Assembly (NCBI GenBank): GCA_902782395.1
Contig: CACZNF010000001.1
Span: 3,799-67,798 of the forward strand
Direction: 5' to 3'
Length of the DNA stretch: 64,000 bases
Origin: an uncultured Erysipelotrichaceae bacterium
GTDB taxonomy: Bacteria; Bacillota_I; Bacilli_A; RFN20; CAG-826
In this document: positions 8,573-16,844 of the stretch, piece after piece
Position numbering within the stretch: the first letter of the stretch is position 1
Layout of the letters: each line of letters starts with the position of its first letter
Notes under the pieces: model-generated
Seen by the model: only the letters and a program-made list of their open reading frames with translations
Told to the model about the DNA's origin: nothing
Database searches by the model: none
Translations under genes and position numbers: made by a program

Positions 8573-9104
8573 CTTTGAGATAATCCATGTAGAGTCGATA
8601 GATTTCATCAGCGACTTCTTCGATGGACTTACTTTCAGAGTCGATTGAATAATTAACTTTTGGAATTTGACTATCCGCGAATACTTTGCGGTCATTTTCT
8701 AGTCTTCTTTTTGCGTCTTCTTCTTTATCGCCTCTTTCTAGCATTCTTTTATAACGAATCTCTTCACAAGTCGATAAATAAAAAGTCACGATTCTCTTAT
8801 CATTGAGACGAGAATATGACTTCAATCCTTCTAAATCAATAACCACAACACGATCATTAGCAATTTGGTCTTTAGTAGAGCCGTAATAATTGCCGTTATA
8901 AAGTGTGTATTCAACAAATTTATCTTCTTTGATTAATTGATTAAATTGTTCTTTGGTAACGAAAAAATAATCTCTTCCGTTTTGTTCGTGAACGCGCATT
9001 GAACGAGTGGTGGTGGTTATGGCCTTTCTAATGCCATACTTCGCCATCAGCATTTTTGCAGCTTCTGTTTTTCCCGATGCACTTGCGCCACTTAAAACAA
9101 TCAT
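8562..9104 (-). CDS. gmk: Guanylate kinase
   Basis: 180 residues, close to the usual size of the GMP kinase family (GMP + ATP to GDP + ADP). The P-loop GASASGKT sits at residues 6-13, followed by the GMP-binding segments TTTTRSMRVHEQNGRDYFFV and FVEYTLYNGNYYGS and the lid region RMLERGDKEEDAKRRLEND. The ATG at 9104 is preferred to a TTG six codons upstream because it puts the P-loop at the family position; neither has a clear SD. Convergent with hflX. Confidence 0.85.
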   Translation of the reverse strand: MIVLSGASASGKTEAAKMLMAKYGIRKAITTTTRSMRVHEQNGRDYFFVTKEQFNQLIKEDKFVEYTLYNGNYYGSTKDQIANDRVVVIDLEGLKSYSRLNDKRIVTFYLSTCEEIRYKRMLERGDKEEDAKRRLENDRKVFADSQIPKVNYSIDSESKSIEEVADEIYRLYMDYLKANF

Positions 9105-9258
9105 AATTTTAATTATTAACAATTCTATATCTTTTTATTACGAAAAAAAACGAAAAAAAGTTAATTCTTTGAATTAAATGATTTTGCGAATAATTTTTTC
9201 CAACTTTTTTAGGAAAAATTCCATTTTGCCCCATTACTTATTAATAGGAGGCAGTTTT

Positions 9259-9582
9259 ATGAGTCTAGCGGAAAAAAGCTTCAAAGAACTCAACGATCTG
9301 GTTGAAAGAGTTGCTGAGAAATACTTTGAAGCCAAACAAATGACGATGCTCAAGATGCGTGGTGAATTAATTGCTGAGATTGATGCACCTTATGACGTAT
9401 ATCTTAATAAAGTCGAGCGCGCATACGCACTGCTAGATCCTCGAGAAAAGAATTTGATAAATAACGAATTCTTTTTCCAAAATTACCGTGATTGGTGGAT
9501 TGGCCTCTATTCCAAGGCAAGCTTTTATCGTTTCAAAAAGCAAGCCATGCATAAATTCTTGGAGGCCTTCGCACATGCGTAA
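9259..9582 (+). CDS. Sigma-70 region 4-like helical protein heading the Tad operon
   Basis: 107 residues, all helical. The C-terminal half (ALLDPREKNLINNEFF ... SFYRFKKQAMHKFLEAF) resembles the helix-turn-helix of region-4-like regulators such as ArpU/RinA, where a conserved 'LDP..K.LI' leads to a TYR/FYR recognition helix. I infer a transcriptional role for the pilus genes; a structural role cannot be excluded. AGGAGG at 9246-9251 fixes the start. Its stop overlaps the next gene's start by 8 bases, so the two are coupled. Confidence 0.5.
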   Translation: MSLAEKSFKELNDLVERVAEKYFEAKQMTMLKMRGELIAEIDAPYDVYLNKVERAYALLDPREKNLINNEFFFQNYRDWWIGLYSKASFYRFKKQAMHKFLEAFAHA

Positions 9583-10627
9583 TCTATCCCCATTCCTACT
9601 TGTTTTCTTATTATCATCCTGCGCATCCGTTTCTAAAAACGTTACGACATCAAAAGATCTAGAAGTAGATTCATCCTCCAACTATTCTCCATATCAATCC
9701 AACAAGGCTCGAATTGATTACTTCGCTTCCGATGTCTACGGTCCCTTTAGTGTCGGAGATCCAGATTTTGATGCAACGTTTTCCTATCGTGCGAACATCG
9801 ATAATCAACATATTATCGAAAGTTTTCAGCTCTTCCCTTTCAATTCCCAAGAACCTTATGTAACCACCAATCACGCGCACTTTTTATATCGCAATAACGC
9901 ATTAATCGAAACGACTTTTAATGTCCCAATTAATCGTTATTTAACCAATAAAGGACTTACCCTCAAATTTGAAATCCTTGCTTATCCTTCAAGAGAGGTT
10001 TTAAAGTCCTACAGCGCTATGCTATTTCCATGTGTACAACCGGGTTGGAGTGTTGAAAGCATGAAGGACGGATATTGCTTTACTCGTAGTATCGGATTCT
10101 ATGGTAATGGGCAAGCGTTAGCTAACATTACTGAGGGTTTTGATTTTAGTTATTTAGATGACTATATCGATAACGAATATTACTATCGTCTTGATCTCAA
10201 AAACAATTACATCATATATGATTCAAAGTTCGATTTAACTTATGGATCAATCAATCTAAAAATCGAGGATAAAAATAATCTTTTTCCTTATTTTAGCCAT
10301 GATTCGAATGATAATATCGTCATCCCTTTAAAAGCCACGCAAGAAGAAAACGGGAAAGTGACTTTCTCCATCAAAAACACTCTTTTTGTGAACAGAAAAA
10401 CACTACAAATGTCTGATTCTATGCAGTTTGGATTTATTGCTACTAGGGATTTCTATCTTCCAATTAACGGAAGAGACAAGCTCAATAATCAAATGATGAG
10501 TTTTGAGATTACCAATTTTGGGAAAATCAAAATTACTGGCTCTTTCCCTTTACGATATATCGCCGGTGAGCCACTCGTCGGAACAAGTGGAAATGCTAAA
10601 TTTTATGTCACTGGAGGAGTTAAATAA
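9575..10627 (+). CDS. Lipoprotein of the Tad-like pilus operon
   Basis: 350 residues. A short signal sequence ends in the lipobox LLSSC with the lipidated Cys at residue 16, so the protein is tethered outside the cell. The rest is beta-rich with no domain I recognise (LTLKFEILAYPS, LKNNYIIYDSKFDLTYG). The start is set by GGAGG at 9561-9565. It overlaps the genes on both sides (8 bases, then a TAATG junction), so it is part of the operon; an assembly or anchoring role for the pilus is inferred from position only. Confidence 0.65.
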   Translation: MRNLSPFLLVFLLSSCASVSKNVTTSKDLEVDSSSNYSPYQSNKARIDYFASDVYGPFSVGDPDFDATFSYRANIDNQHIIESFQLFPFNSQEPYVTTNHAHFLYRNNALIETTFNVPINRYLTNKGLTLKFEILAYPSREVLKSYSAMLFPCVQPGWSVESMKDGYCFTRSIGFYGNGQALANITEGFDFSYLDDYIDNEYYYRLDLKNNYIIYDSKFDLTYGSINLKIEDKNNLFPYFSHDSNDNIVIPLKATQEENGKVTFSIKNTLFVNRKTLQMSDSMQFGFIATRDFYLPINGRDKLNNQMMSFEITNFGKIKITGSFPLRYIAGEPLVGTSGNAKFYVTGGVK

Positions 10628-11013
10628 TGGTGACGATTTTTATCGCTCTTTTTATCATTGTTTTTTGCTTTAATTTCTTCATGATTTCTTATCAGATGAA
10701 TGGGATTAATCGTCTTGTTTATGGAGTGCCTATCACCATCTTTGAAACGTCAATTAATATGCTCGCTATTAAAGAAGATGAAGGGGTAACTTTTAATAAA
10801 TCTGTGCTAGAACAAAAATTAACCTCATATTTTGATTATTCAATGCACAATTATGTCGATGATTATGAGTTGGTTTTTTATTATTACAATCCCGAGGATT
10901 ATTCATATTGTACTTCCAATAGTTGTCCGGCGGTGGAAGTCACATTAAGAACCAATTTAATGCTTAATTTTCACTATAGGAAAACACTGTTTTACGAGAT
11001 AAGGAGCAACTAA
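10627..11013 (+). CDS. Single-pass membrane protein, TadE/pseudopilin-like
   Basis: 128 residues: an N-terminal membrane helix (VTIFIALFIIVFCFNFFMI) followed by an outside domain with two Cys in CTSNSCP that could form a disulfide. Size, topology and position just before the secretion ATPase fit a TadE/TadF-like minor pilin, but the TadE motif itself is not evident. The start overlaps the preceding stop (TAATG) and its own stop overlaps the next ATG. Confidence 0.5.
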   Translation: MVTIFIALFIIVFCFNFFMISYQMNGINRLVYGVPITIFETSINMLAIKEDEGVTFNKSVLEQKLTSYFDYSMHNYVDDYELVFYYYNPEDYSYCTSNSCPAVEVTLRTNLMLNFHYRKTLFYEIRSN

Positions 11014-12071
11014 TGGATGTTAAGAAGCTAACCGATTATTTAGAATCTTCTTTCCTAAAAGATCTCTTAAGCCTCGATAGTGTGACTGATATCTCATATA
11101 ACGGTGACAACATTTATTACATTGATAACCGTTATGGGCGATTAAGAAGAGATGTGGAAGTTGAACCACAACTAGTTAAAGACTTTATTAGACAAATTGC
11201 TAATCTGTCTGAAAAGCAGTTTTCCTATCAAAGCCCTGAACTAGATGTTTCATTTGGAAAATATAGATTAAGCGCTCTACATCAAAGCATTTGTCGTAAG
11301 AACAATGTGGAGTGTGTTTGTTTTTCTATTCGTATTGCCTCTAGCAAATTGCGTATCGAAGAAAACGAACAATTTTTTCCTCGTGAAGTTATTGAATTAC
11401 TAGATGTTTTAATAGATTCAAATGTTTCGATTGTTATCGGTGGATTAACGGGCTCTGGTAAGACTGAACTACAAAAATATCTCATTACAAGAATGAGAGA
11501 AAATACGAGAACAATTGTCATAGACAATATTCTTGAATTAGACCAATTAAAAATTAATAAGAATCTAGATTTCAACATTTGGCAAGTTGATGAGAATCGT
11601 TCTAAAGCTTCTATTCAAAGTTTGGTTAGAACCGCCTTAAGAAGTAATCCAGACTGGTTAATCGTCGCGGAATCTCGTGGTAAAGAAATGCTCGAAGTAT
11701 TGAACTCATCTTTAACCGGCCATCCAATCATCACCACATTACACGCTCTTGATATCGAAAGCATGCCATATCGCATGGTGAGAATGGTGATGATGAATGA
11801 ACAGAAAATGGATTTTAACGATGTATATCAAGATATAGCCTACCACATGCGTTTCTATATCTATATGAAAAGAAAGTACCTCAAAAATGGTGCAGTTTTA
11901 AGATACATTTCATCCATTGCTTACCTTAATGGTAAAGATATGGAAGAAATATACGGTAGTGACGGGAAGAATAAAAAGTATAAATCGCTATCTGCTAATG
12001 CCAAAGCCTTACTCAATATTTCAGTGACAAGCGATTTATTCAAAAAGACTTATCTAGGAGGTAATAAATGA
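11013..12071 (+). CDS. cpaF: Tad/CpaF-type secretion ATPase
   Basis: 352 residues of the VirB11/GspE/CpaF ATPase family, which powers pilus assembly from the cytoplasmic face. Visible are the N-terminal domain (VTDISYNGDNIYYID, YGRLRRDVE), Walker A GGLTGSGKTEL at about residues 145-155, the Asp-box region IDNILEL, the Walker B-like segment NPDWLIVAESRG and the conserved GHPIITTLHA. It is shorter than many CpaF proteins and lacks the N-terminal extension. Its stop overlaps the tadB start by 4 bases. Confidence 0.88.
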   Translation: MDVKKLTDYLESSFLKDLLSLDSVTDISYNGDNIYYIDNRYGRLRRDVEVEPQLVKDFIRQIANLSEKQFSYQSPELDVSFGKYRLSALHQSICRKNNVECVCFSIRIASSKLRIEENEQFFPREVIELLDVLIDSNVSIVIGGLTGSGKTELQKYLITRMRENTRTIVIDNILELDQLKINKNLDFNIWQVDENRSKASIQSLVRTALRSNPDWLIVAESRGKEMLEVLNSSLTGHPIITTLHALDIESMPYRMVRMVMMNEQKMDFNDVYQDIAYHMRFYIYMKRKYLKNGAVLRYISSIAYLNGKDMEEIYGSDGKNKKYKSLSANAKALLNISVTSDLFKKTYLGGNK

Positions 12072-12775
12072 ACTTTTTATTAATCGGTATCTTTGTCTCT
12101 TTAGCCTTTGCCGGCCTGATTTATTTGGCGAGCGAAAACATTTTTATCTGCCTTTTTATTTTCTTGTTTTCATTGGCGTTTTTTGTTTTCATCGTCAGAA
12201 GGCAAATTGACAAATATCGAGAAAAAACCCGCCGCTACCATCAGTGCTATCAGTTTATTAATACATATTTAGTTTCTTTGAGCATTAAAGGATCAATGAC
12301 CGCCGCTAGGGAAAGCAGCTATGATACCTCAGATAAAGGCACAAAAGAAATACTGGATTCAATTAAAGAATTTGATGAAGGAGAGAAACTATCTTACCTA
12401 AGTAAGTATTTTAAGTTCGACCTTTATCATCTATTTTTAGATACCGTTTCTTTGTGGAATGAACAAGGTGGAGATATCTTAGCGATGAGTCAACATTTAG
12501 TGAATCAAGTGCGTTTAAAAGAAGAATATATTCTCTTTTGTGAATCAACCCATCGTACAAGACTAGTGGAATTCATCGTTTTGTGGGCCCTGACTCTCCT
12601 AATCCTTATATCTTTAAGATTTGCCTTATCACAGTTTTTTACACATATCGTTAAAACCATTTTTTATCAAGTCGCTGTAGTAGCGATATTCATATTTTTA
12701 ATAGTGTCGATTTATGTAATGGTTAAACGTATTACCAATATTACTTTAGAGGGGTGGAAAGATGATGAAAAATAG
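12068..12775 (+). CDS. tadB: TadB-like inner-membrane assembly protein
   Basis: 235 residues with two N-terminal membrane segments, a cytoplasmic helical GspF-like domain (YHQCYQFINTYLVSLSIKGS, LWNEQGGDILAMSQHLVNQV) and two C-terminal membrane segments. This is the TadB/GspF platform topology. It starts inside the stop of cpaF and overlaps the following gene by 14 bases, matching the conserved tadA-tadB-tadC order. Confidence 0.75.
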   Translation: MNFLLIGIFVSLAFAGLIYLASENIFICLFIFLFSLAFFVFIVRRQIDKYREKTRRYHQCYQFINTYLVSLSIKGSMTAARESSYDTSDKGTKEILDSIKEFDEGEKLSYLSKYFKFDLYHLFLDTVSLWNEQGGDILAMSQHLVNQVRLKEEYILFCESTHRTRLVEFIVLWALTLLILISLRFALSQFFTHIVKTIFYQVAVVAIFIFLIVSIYVMVKRITNITLEGWKDDEK

Positions 12776-13436
12776 TCTTAAAGAAACCATCGAATTTGTT
12801 GGCCTATCATACACCAAAGAAATGCTCAAGATAATAGTTTTAAACTTGCTTGTCTTGGGTTCGGTCGCTCTTATTTATTTCCTATTAAATAATGTAGTCG
12901 TTTCCATTTTCATTTTAATCGCTCTTATCGTTATTGATTATTTTTTGCTTAGTAGATTTAACGATAAGAAAAAAGCTCTACTTAAAAGTCGAGAAAATGA
13001 GCTCATCGCTATCATTTCCTATTTTGAAGTATATGTGCAAAACAAAAACAACGTTTATCAATCATTTAATATGCTTATTCCATATTGTTCACCGTGGATG
13101 AAAGATAAAATCGAAGTTCTTTTAAAAGAGATTGATGAAGATAAAACAGTTCAACCATTTGTGAACTTCGCTAGTAACTTTCATCAATTATCCACGCATA
13201 GCTTAATGCTTTCTATCTACCAAATGGTGGATCAGGGAGAAAATACGCATCAATTAAAACAATTTGATGTCATCTTTACTGAATTAGCTAGAAACAGAAA
13301 CCGTGAAATGATGGAGCAGAAATCAAACTCGCTTGCCAACATGTCCACATTCCCTTTGATAGGGGCGGGTTTAATTACCATCACTTTAACGATGTCTATT
13401 TTATCGATACTGGGGGATTTAATTAATGTCGTATAA
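12762..13436 (+). CDS. tadC: TadC-like inner-membrane assembly protein
   Basis: 224 residues. Two membrane helices near residues 24-65, a cytoplasmic helical part (ENELIAIISYFEVYVQNKNN, MLSIYQMVDQGENTHQLKQF) and a C-terminal membrane helix (FPLIGAGLITITLTMSIL). It is a second GspF-like platform protein and pairs with TadB. Overlaps at both ends (14 and 11 bases) show translational coupling. Confidence 0.7.
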   Translation: MMKNSLKETIEFVGLSYTKEMLKIIVLNLLVLGSVALIYFLLNNVVVSIFILIALIVIDYFLLSRFNDKKKALLKSRENELIAIISYFEVYVQNKNNVYQSFNMLIPYCSPWMKDKIEVLLKEIDEDKTVQPFVNFASNFHQLSTHSLMLSIYQMVDQGENTHQLKQFDVIFTELARNRNREMMEQKSNSLANMSTFPLIGAGLITITLTMSILSILGDLINVV

Positions 13437-13767
13437 AGTTGGTCTCATCTTATCCATGGTTTTTGTTTCTTTGTGCTTTCTTTTTGGGGCGGATCTTTTA
13501 TCCATTCAAAGCGTTTATTCAACGTTGGACGCTAAAGCAAACAACATTTGTTATCTCATTTCTAAAAATGGGGTAGTGGATAAAAGCTTTGCAAAATTTG
13601 TGCAAGCCACATATAAAGTGAAGTTTTCCGCTCCAAACAATCCATCACCTTATTTTGGCGAAGAAATCACCTTTACAATCTCAACGACCTATACGCCACT
13701 AGTAATTAGTAAAAAAGAGATGACTATATCAATCTCTCGTATCGCGGTCGTGGGTTTTTACGGGTAG
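13426..13767 (+). CDS. Small exported protein of the Tad operon (pseudopilin-like)
   Basis: 113 residues: an N-terminal hydrophobic helix (VGLILSMVFVSLCFLFGADL) and a beta-rich outside part (EEITFTISTTYTPLVISK). No clear family motif. The topology resembles the TadE-type minor pilins, like the product encoded at 10627-11013. It overlaps the tadC stop by 11 bases. Confidence 0.5.
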   Translation: MSYKVGLILSMVFVSLCFLFGADLLSIQSVYSTLDAKANNICYLISKNGVVDKSFAKFVQATYKVKFSAPNNPSPYFGEEITFTISTTYTPLVISKKEMTISISRIAVVGFYG

Positions 13768-13780
13768 AAAGGAGGTATTT

Positions 13781-13948
13781 ATGTCTGAGATTAAAGGACA
13801 ATTGCTTGGTATTATTTTGGTAATCATCGTCTTTGGCGTTGTCGCCGCTGGCATTTCTACAGTTTTCCAAAACCTTACTAATTCAGTTTCAAGCGAAGTG
13901 GCTAAAGCAGTCACGACAAACCCTAAAGCAGAAATGTTGACTTTCTAA
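13781..13948 (+). CDS. Flp-like small pilin
   Basis: 55 residues, with a very strong ribosome binding site (GGAGG at 13771-13775). A short polar head (MSEIKGQ) is followed by a hydrophobic helix of about 20 residues (LLGIILVIIVFGVVAAGIS) and a short polar tail ending KAEMLTF. Size, single helix and position at the end of the tad genes match Flp-type major pilins, although the canonical Gly-Xaa5-Glu-Tyr cleavage context is not obvious. It is the last gene before a strong terminator, where a highly expressed structural subunit would be expected. Confidence 0.6.
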   Translation: MSEIKGQLLGIILVIIVFGVVAAGISTVFQNLTNSVSSEVAKAVTTNPKAEMLTF

Positions 13949-13953
13949 CAAAT

Positions 13954-13979
13954 AACGGCTCCTAAAAAGGCCGTTTTTT
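13954..13979 (+). terminator. Terminator of the Tad operon
   Basis: AACGGC-TCCTAAAAAG-GCCGTT hairpin followed by a T-run. Confidence 0.75.
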
Positions 13980-14002
13980 ATATTGAAGGGAGGGGGAAGT
14001 TA

Positions 14003-14242
14003 TTGTATTATAGTGGGGACATGGAAGCATTAGAAATTGTAAAAGAAGCAATCAAAGACCGTATTAATATCGGTGCGATTAATTACGATGACAAGTTAGA
14101 CGACCTTGGCCTCGATTCTTTAGACTTAGTCGAAACTATGCTTAAGATTGAAGAAGCCTTAAATGTCGAATTTGCCACTGATGAAATTGTCGAACTTAAA
14201 ACAATTCGCGACGTCGTTAATTTAATCGAATCAAAAAAATAA
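14003..14242 (+). CDS. acpP: Acyl carrier protein
   Basis: 79 residues if started at TTG 14003. The phosphopantetheine site is Ser39 in LGLDSLDLVE, and the remaining helices (LKIEEALNVEF, LKTIRDVVNLIES) fit the four-helix ACP fold used in fatty-acid and phospholipid synthesis. The TTG start has the purine-rich SD GGGAGGGGG at 13988-13996; an ATG at 14021 would give 73 residues, also normal for ACP, but has only GGGG three bases upstream. It stands alone between the pilus operon and the tRNAs. Confidence 0.85.
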   Translation: MYYSGDMEALEIVKEAIKDRINIGAINYDDKLDDLGLDSLDLVETMLKIEEALNVEFATDEIVELKTIRDVVNLIESKK

Positions 14243-14251
14243 ATAATTGTC

Positions 14252-14280
14252 TTGTCATTGCTGTTCGCACATGATAATAT
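14252..14280 (+). promoter_or_regulatory. Promoter of the tRNA pair
   Basis: TTGTCA at 14252-14257 and TAATAT at 14275-14280, spacer 17, about 24 bases before the first tRNA. Confidence 0.55.
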
Positions 14281-14303
14281 TTTATTCGCGCTTATAAAGC
14301 GTT

Positions 14304-14379
14304 GCCTACCTAGCTCAGTCGGTAGAGCTATCGGCTGTTAACCGATCGGTCGTGGGTTCGAGTCCCTCGGTAGGCGCCA
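14304..14379 (+). tRNA. tRNA-Asn (GTT)
   Basis: Complete cloverleaf: acceptor GCCTACC/GGTAGGC, D-loop AGCTCAGTCGGTAGAGC, anticodon stem ATCGG/CCGAT with loop CTGTTAA (anticodon GTT), T-loop GGGTTCGAGTCC. CCA is encoded. Confidence 0.97.
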
Positions 14380-14382
14380 CTT

Positions 14383-14459
14383 GGCGAATTGGAGAAGCGG
14401 CTTAACTCACATGCCTTTCACGCATGCATTCACGGGTTCGAATCCCGTATTCGTCACCA
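14383..14459 (+). tRNA. tRNA-Glu (TTC)
   Basis: Acceptor GGCGAAT/ATTCGTC, anticodon stem CATGC/GCATG with loop CTTTCAC (anticodon TTC), T-arm CGGGTTCGAATCCCG. CCA is encoded. It is 3 bases after tRNA-Asn, so both are co-transcribed. Confidence 0.96.
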
Positions 14460-14471
14460 ACTTAGAAACAT

Positions 14472-14502
14472 AGGATTGATACAAACGTGTCAGTCCTTTT
14501 TT
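14472..14502 (+). terminator. Terminator of the tRNA operon
   Basis: AGGATTGATAC-AAAC-GTGTCAGTCCT stem (11 pairs, two of them G-T) followed by TTTTT. Confidence 0.75.
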
Positions 14503-14708
14503 CTTAGATACAATCTAACTTTTTACAAATATAGCTTTTATGGCCTACTGCGAAACGGGCCGTTTTTTGATAAAAATCAAGAAATCATATTCTCTATACT
14601 GGTCAAAAACATAACTACTGGCTAAAAATATATGACTTTATGGAAAATAACTCTATATTTCGGTATAATCAATGTTGATTATTGTCTAACATAGTGGAGG
14701 ACGGAATA

Positions 14709-16844
14709 ATGGCAAACGATAGATTTGATGTTTTATGGGATGATAACCCAGTGGATGTAACTGCAGAAGCTAATTTTATTTGGAGTATAGCGAATAAGCT
14801 TCGTGGCACATATATGCCAGATAAATATGGTGATGTTATTATTCCTATGACTATTATCAGACGTTTTGAGTGTGCTCTTTCTAACACGAAACAACAAGTG
14901 GTGGACCAATTTGATAAGAATCCAGATTATCCAGCCAAAGCATTTGAAAAGATAACTGGCTACCAGTTTTACAATGTGAGCCATTTTACTTTAAAAGAAT
15001 TAACAAACGATCCAGATAATTTAGCTGCAAATTTCAAAGATTATATCAATGGTTTTTCAGAAAATGTTCAGGACATTTTTAAGCAGCTTAAATTATCTGA
15101 CCATATAGAAACAATGGATGAGGGAGGATGCCTTTATACCGTTGTAAAAGCTTTCTCTGAATTAGATTTGAATCCAAGTACATATGACTCGATAAAGATG
15201 GGGTACATTTTTGAAAATTTGATTGGACGCTTCTTCCAAAATGTTGATGCAGGTCAGTTTTATACCGGTCGTGATATTATTAAAACTCTAGTTTCAATTC
15301 TTATTTCTGAGGGTTGTGATGATATTTACCAAGATCATAAAGTTATCACTGTATGCGATCAAGCATGTGGTACTGGCGGTATGTTATCGACAGCCTTTTC
15401 CTATTTAAAACACATTAATCCAACCGCAGATGTAAGACTTTATGGTCAAGAATTCATGGGTCCTTCGTATGCCATTGGTTTGGCAGAAATGCTAATTAAA
15501 GGGCAGGATGCTAGAAATTTTAGACATGCCGATACATTTAAACAAGATTGCTTCTCGGATACAAAAATGAGATTCGTCATCGAGAATCCTCCTTTCGGTA
15601 CTCCTTGGGCAGGCAAAGATGCTAAAGAAGGACAAGAAGACGCTGTTAAAAATGAATATGCTAAAAGGACAAGTGGTTCATGTAGATGGGGTGCCGGTCT
15701 TCCAGGTGGCGGAGACTCCCAACTCATTTTTATGCAATCAGCAATAGATAAGATGGATGAAAAGGTTGGCCGTGCAGCTATCATTGAGAATGGATCCCCT
15801 TTGTTTACTGGCAGCACATCTTCCGGTGAAAGCCAAATTAGAAGATGGATTTTAGAAAACGATTTGGTCGAAGCTATAATAGCTTTGCCTGTTGATTTAT
15901 TCTATAACACTGGCATTCAAACATTTGTTTGGATTCTTTCAAAAAATAAAAGAGCTGAACGAAAAGGCAAAATTCAGTTAATTGATGCTTCTCAGATTTT
16001 TCACAAGCTTCGTAAAGGTCTTGGTTGTAAGAAAAATGAATTGACCCCTGAAGACAGGAAGATCATTACTGATTTATACACAAATTTTGATAACAACGAT
16101 CCAAGTGGTTTAGTAAAAATTTATGATAACTCTGAATTTATCTATAGAGAGTATACGGTAATGCAACCTCTTCAAAGAAGTTATGCTATTACAGAGGAAC
16201 GTATTAGTCACATGATAGAAAAAGGCTCGCTTAGTTCTATTTATGATGAAGGAAAAGTATATGAACTTGAAAACAGCACCGAGTCTGATGCTGAAAAAAA
16301 GAAAAAAGAGTTAAAAAAACTTCAATCTTTGAAAGAAGGCAAACCATTATATGATTCAATTATTGAAACATTACGAGCTTCAATTAATGAAAAAGTTTAT
16401 TATAAACTTTCAGATTTTGAACCAGTTATTAAAAAAGTTCTAAGTGGTTTTGACAAGAAAATTATTGAAAAAGTTATAGATGGTCTATCCCAAATGGACA
16501 AAAAAGCAGAAATCCATAGAAACAAAAAAGGCATCATTTACGATAAGGAAACAAAAGATACTGAAATTGTTAAGTGGGATGAAGACATTGATACTTATAT
16601 GGCTAGAGAAGTATTGCCTCATGTTCCTGATGCCGCTGCATTTTTCGAGGGAATAGATGTTAATGCTAAATTTGAAGATGATTGTGGGCAAAAAATAATT
16701 AAAATCGGAGCTGAAATACCGTTCACTAGATATTTTTATCAGTATAAAGAACCAACACCAAGCGAAGTATTACTAAATGACTTCCAAAAACTCGAGGATA
16801 GTATTCAGTCAAACATAAGTAAGCTTTTTAAAGGTAATAAATGA
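14709..16844 (+). CDS. hsdM: Type I restriction-modification system methyltransferase subunit
   Basis: 711 residues. N-terminal HsdM domain (FIWSIANKLRGTYMPDKYGD), then an N6-adenine methylase core with SAM motif QACGTGGMLSTAF and catalytic motif NPPFGTPW; a charged coiled-coil region follows (SDAEKKKKELKKLQSLKEG). It methylates the host recognition site together with HsdS. The ATG at 14709 has GGAGG at 14696-14700; a TATAAT at 14664-14669 is the likely -10. The stop overlaps the next ATG in ATGA, giving coupled translation. Confidence 0.95.
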   Translation: MANDRFDVLWDDNPVDVTAEANFIWSIANKLRGTYMPDKYGDVIIPMTIIRRFECALSNTKQQVVDQFDKNPDYPAKAFEKITGYQFYNVSHFTLKELTNDPDNLAANFKDYINGFSENVQDIFKQLKLSDHIETMDEGGCLYTVVKAFSELDLNPSTYDSIKMGYIFENLIGRFFQNVDAGQFYTGRDIIKTLVSILISEGCDDIYQDHKVITVCDQACGTGGMLSTAFSYLKHINPTADVRLYGQEFMGPSYAIGLAEMLIKGQDARNFRHADTFKQDCFSDTKMRFVIENPPFGTPWAGKDAKEGQEDAVKNEYAKRTSGSCRWGAGLPGGGDSQLIFMQSAIDKMDEKVGRAAIIENGSPLFTGSTSSGESQIRRWILENDLVEAIIALPVDLFYNTGIQTFVWILSKNKRAERKGKIQLIDASQIFHKLRKGLGCKKNELTPEDRKIITDLYTNFDNNDPSGLVKIYDNSEFIYREYTVMQPLQRSYAITEERISHMIEKGSLSSIYDEGKVYELENSTESDAEKKKKELKKLQSLKEGKPLYDSIIETLRASINEKVYYKLSDFEPVIKKVLSGFDKKIIEKVIDGLSQMDKKAEIHRNKKGIIYDKETKDTEIVKWDEDIDTYMAREVLPHVPDAAAFFEGIDVNAKFEDDCGQKIIKIGAEIPFTRYFYQYKEPTPSEVLLNDFQKLEDSIQSNISKLFKGNK

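Noticed and set aside
9215..9227. AAAA-N5-TTTT resembling a ComK box before the Tad operon
   Set aside because: Expected by chance in AT-rich DNA; the required second box at defined spacing is missing.
14472..14502. Prophage attachment site at the tRNA-Glu 3' end
   Set aside because: No repeat of the tRNA 3' sequence was found at the right end, and the element has serine rather than tyrosine recombinases.
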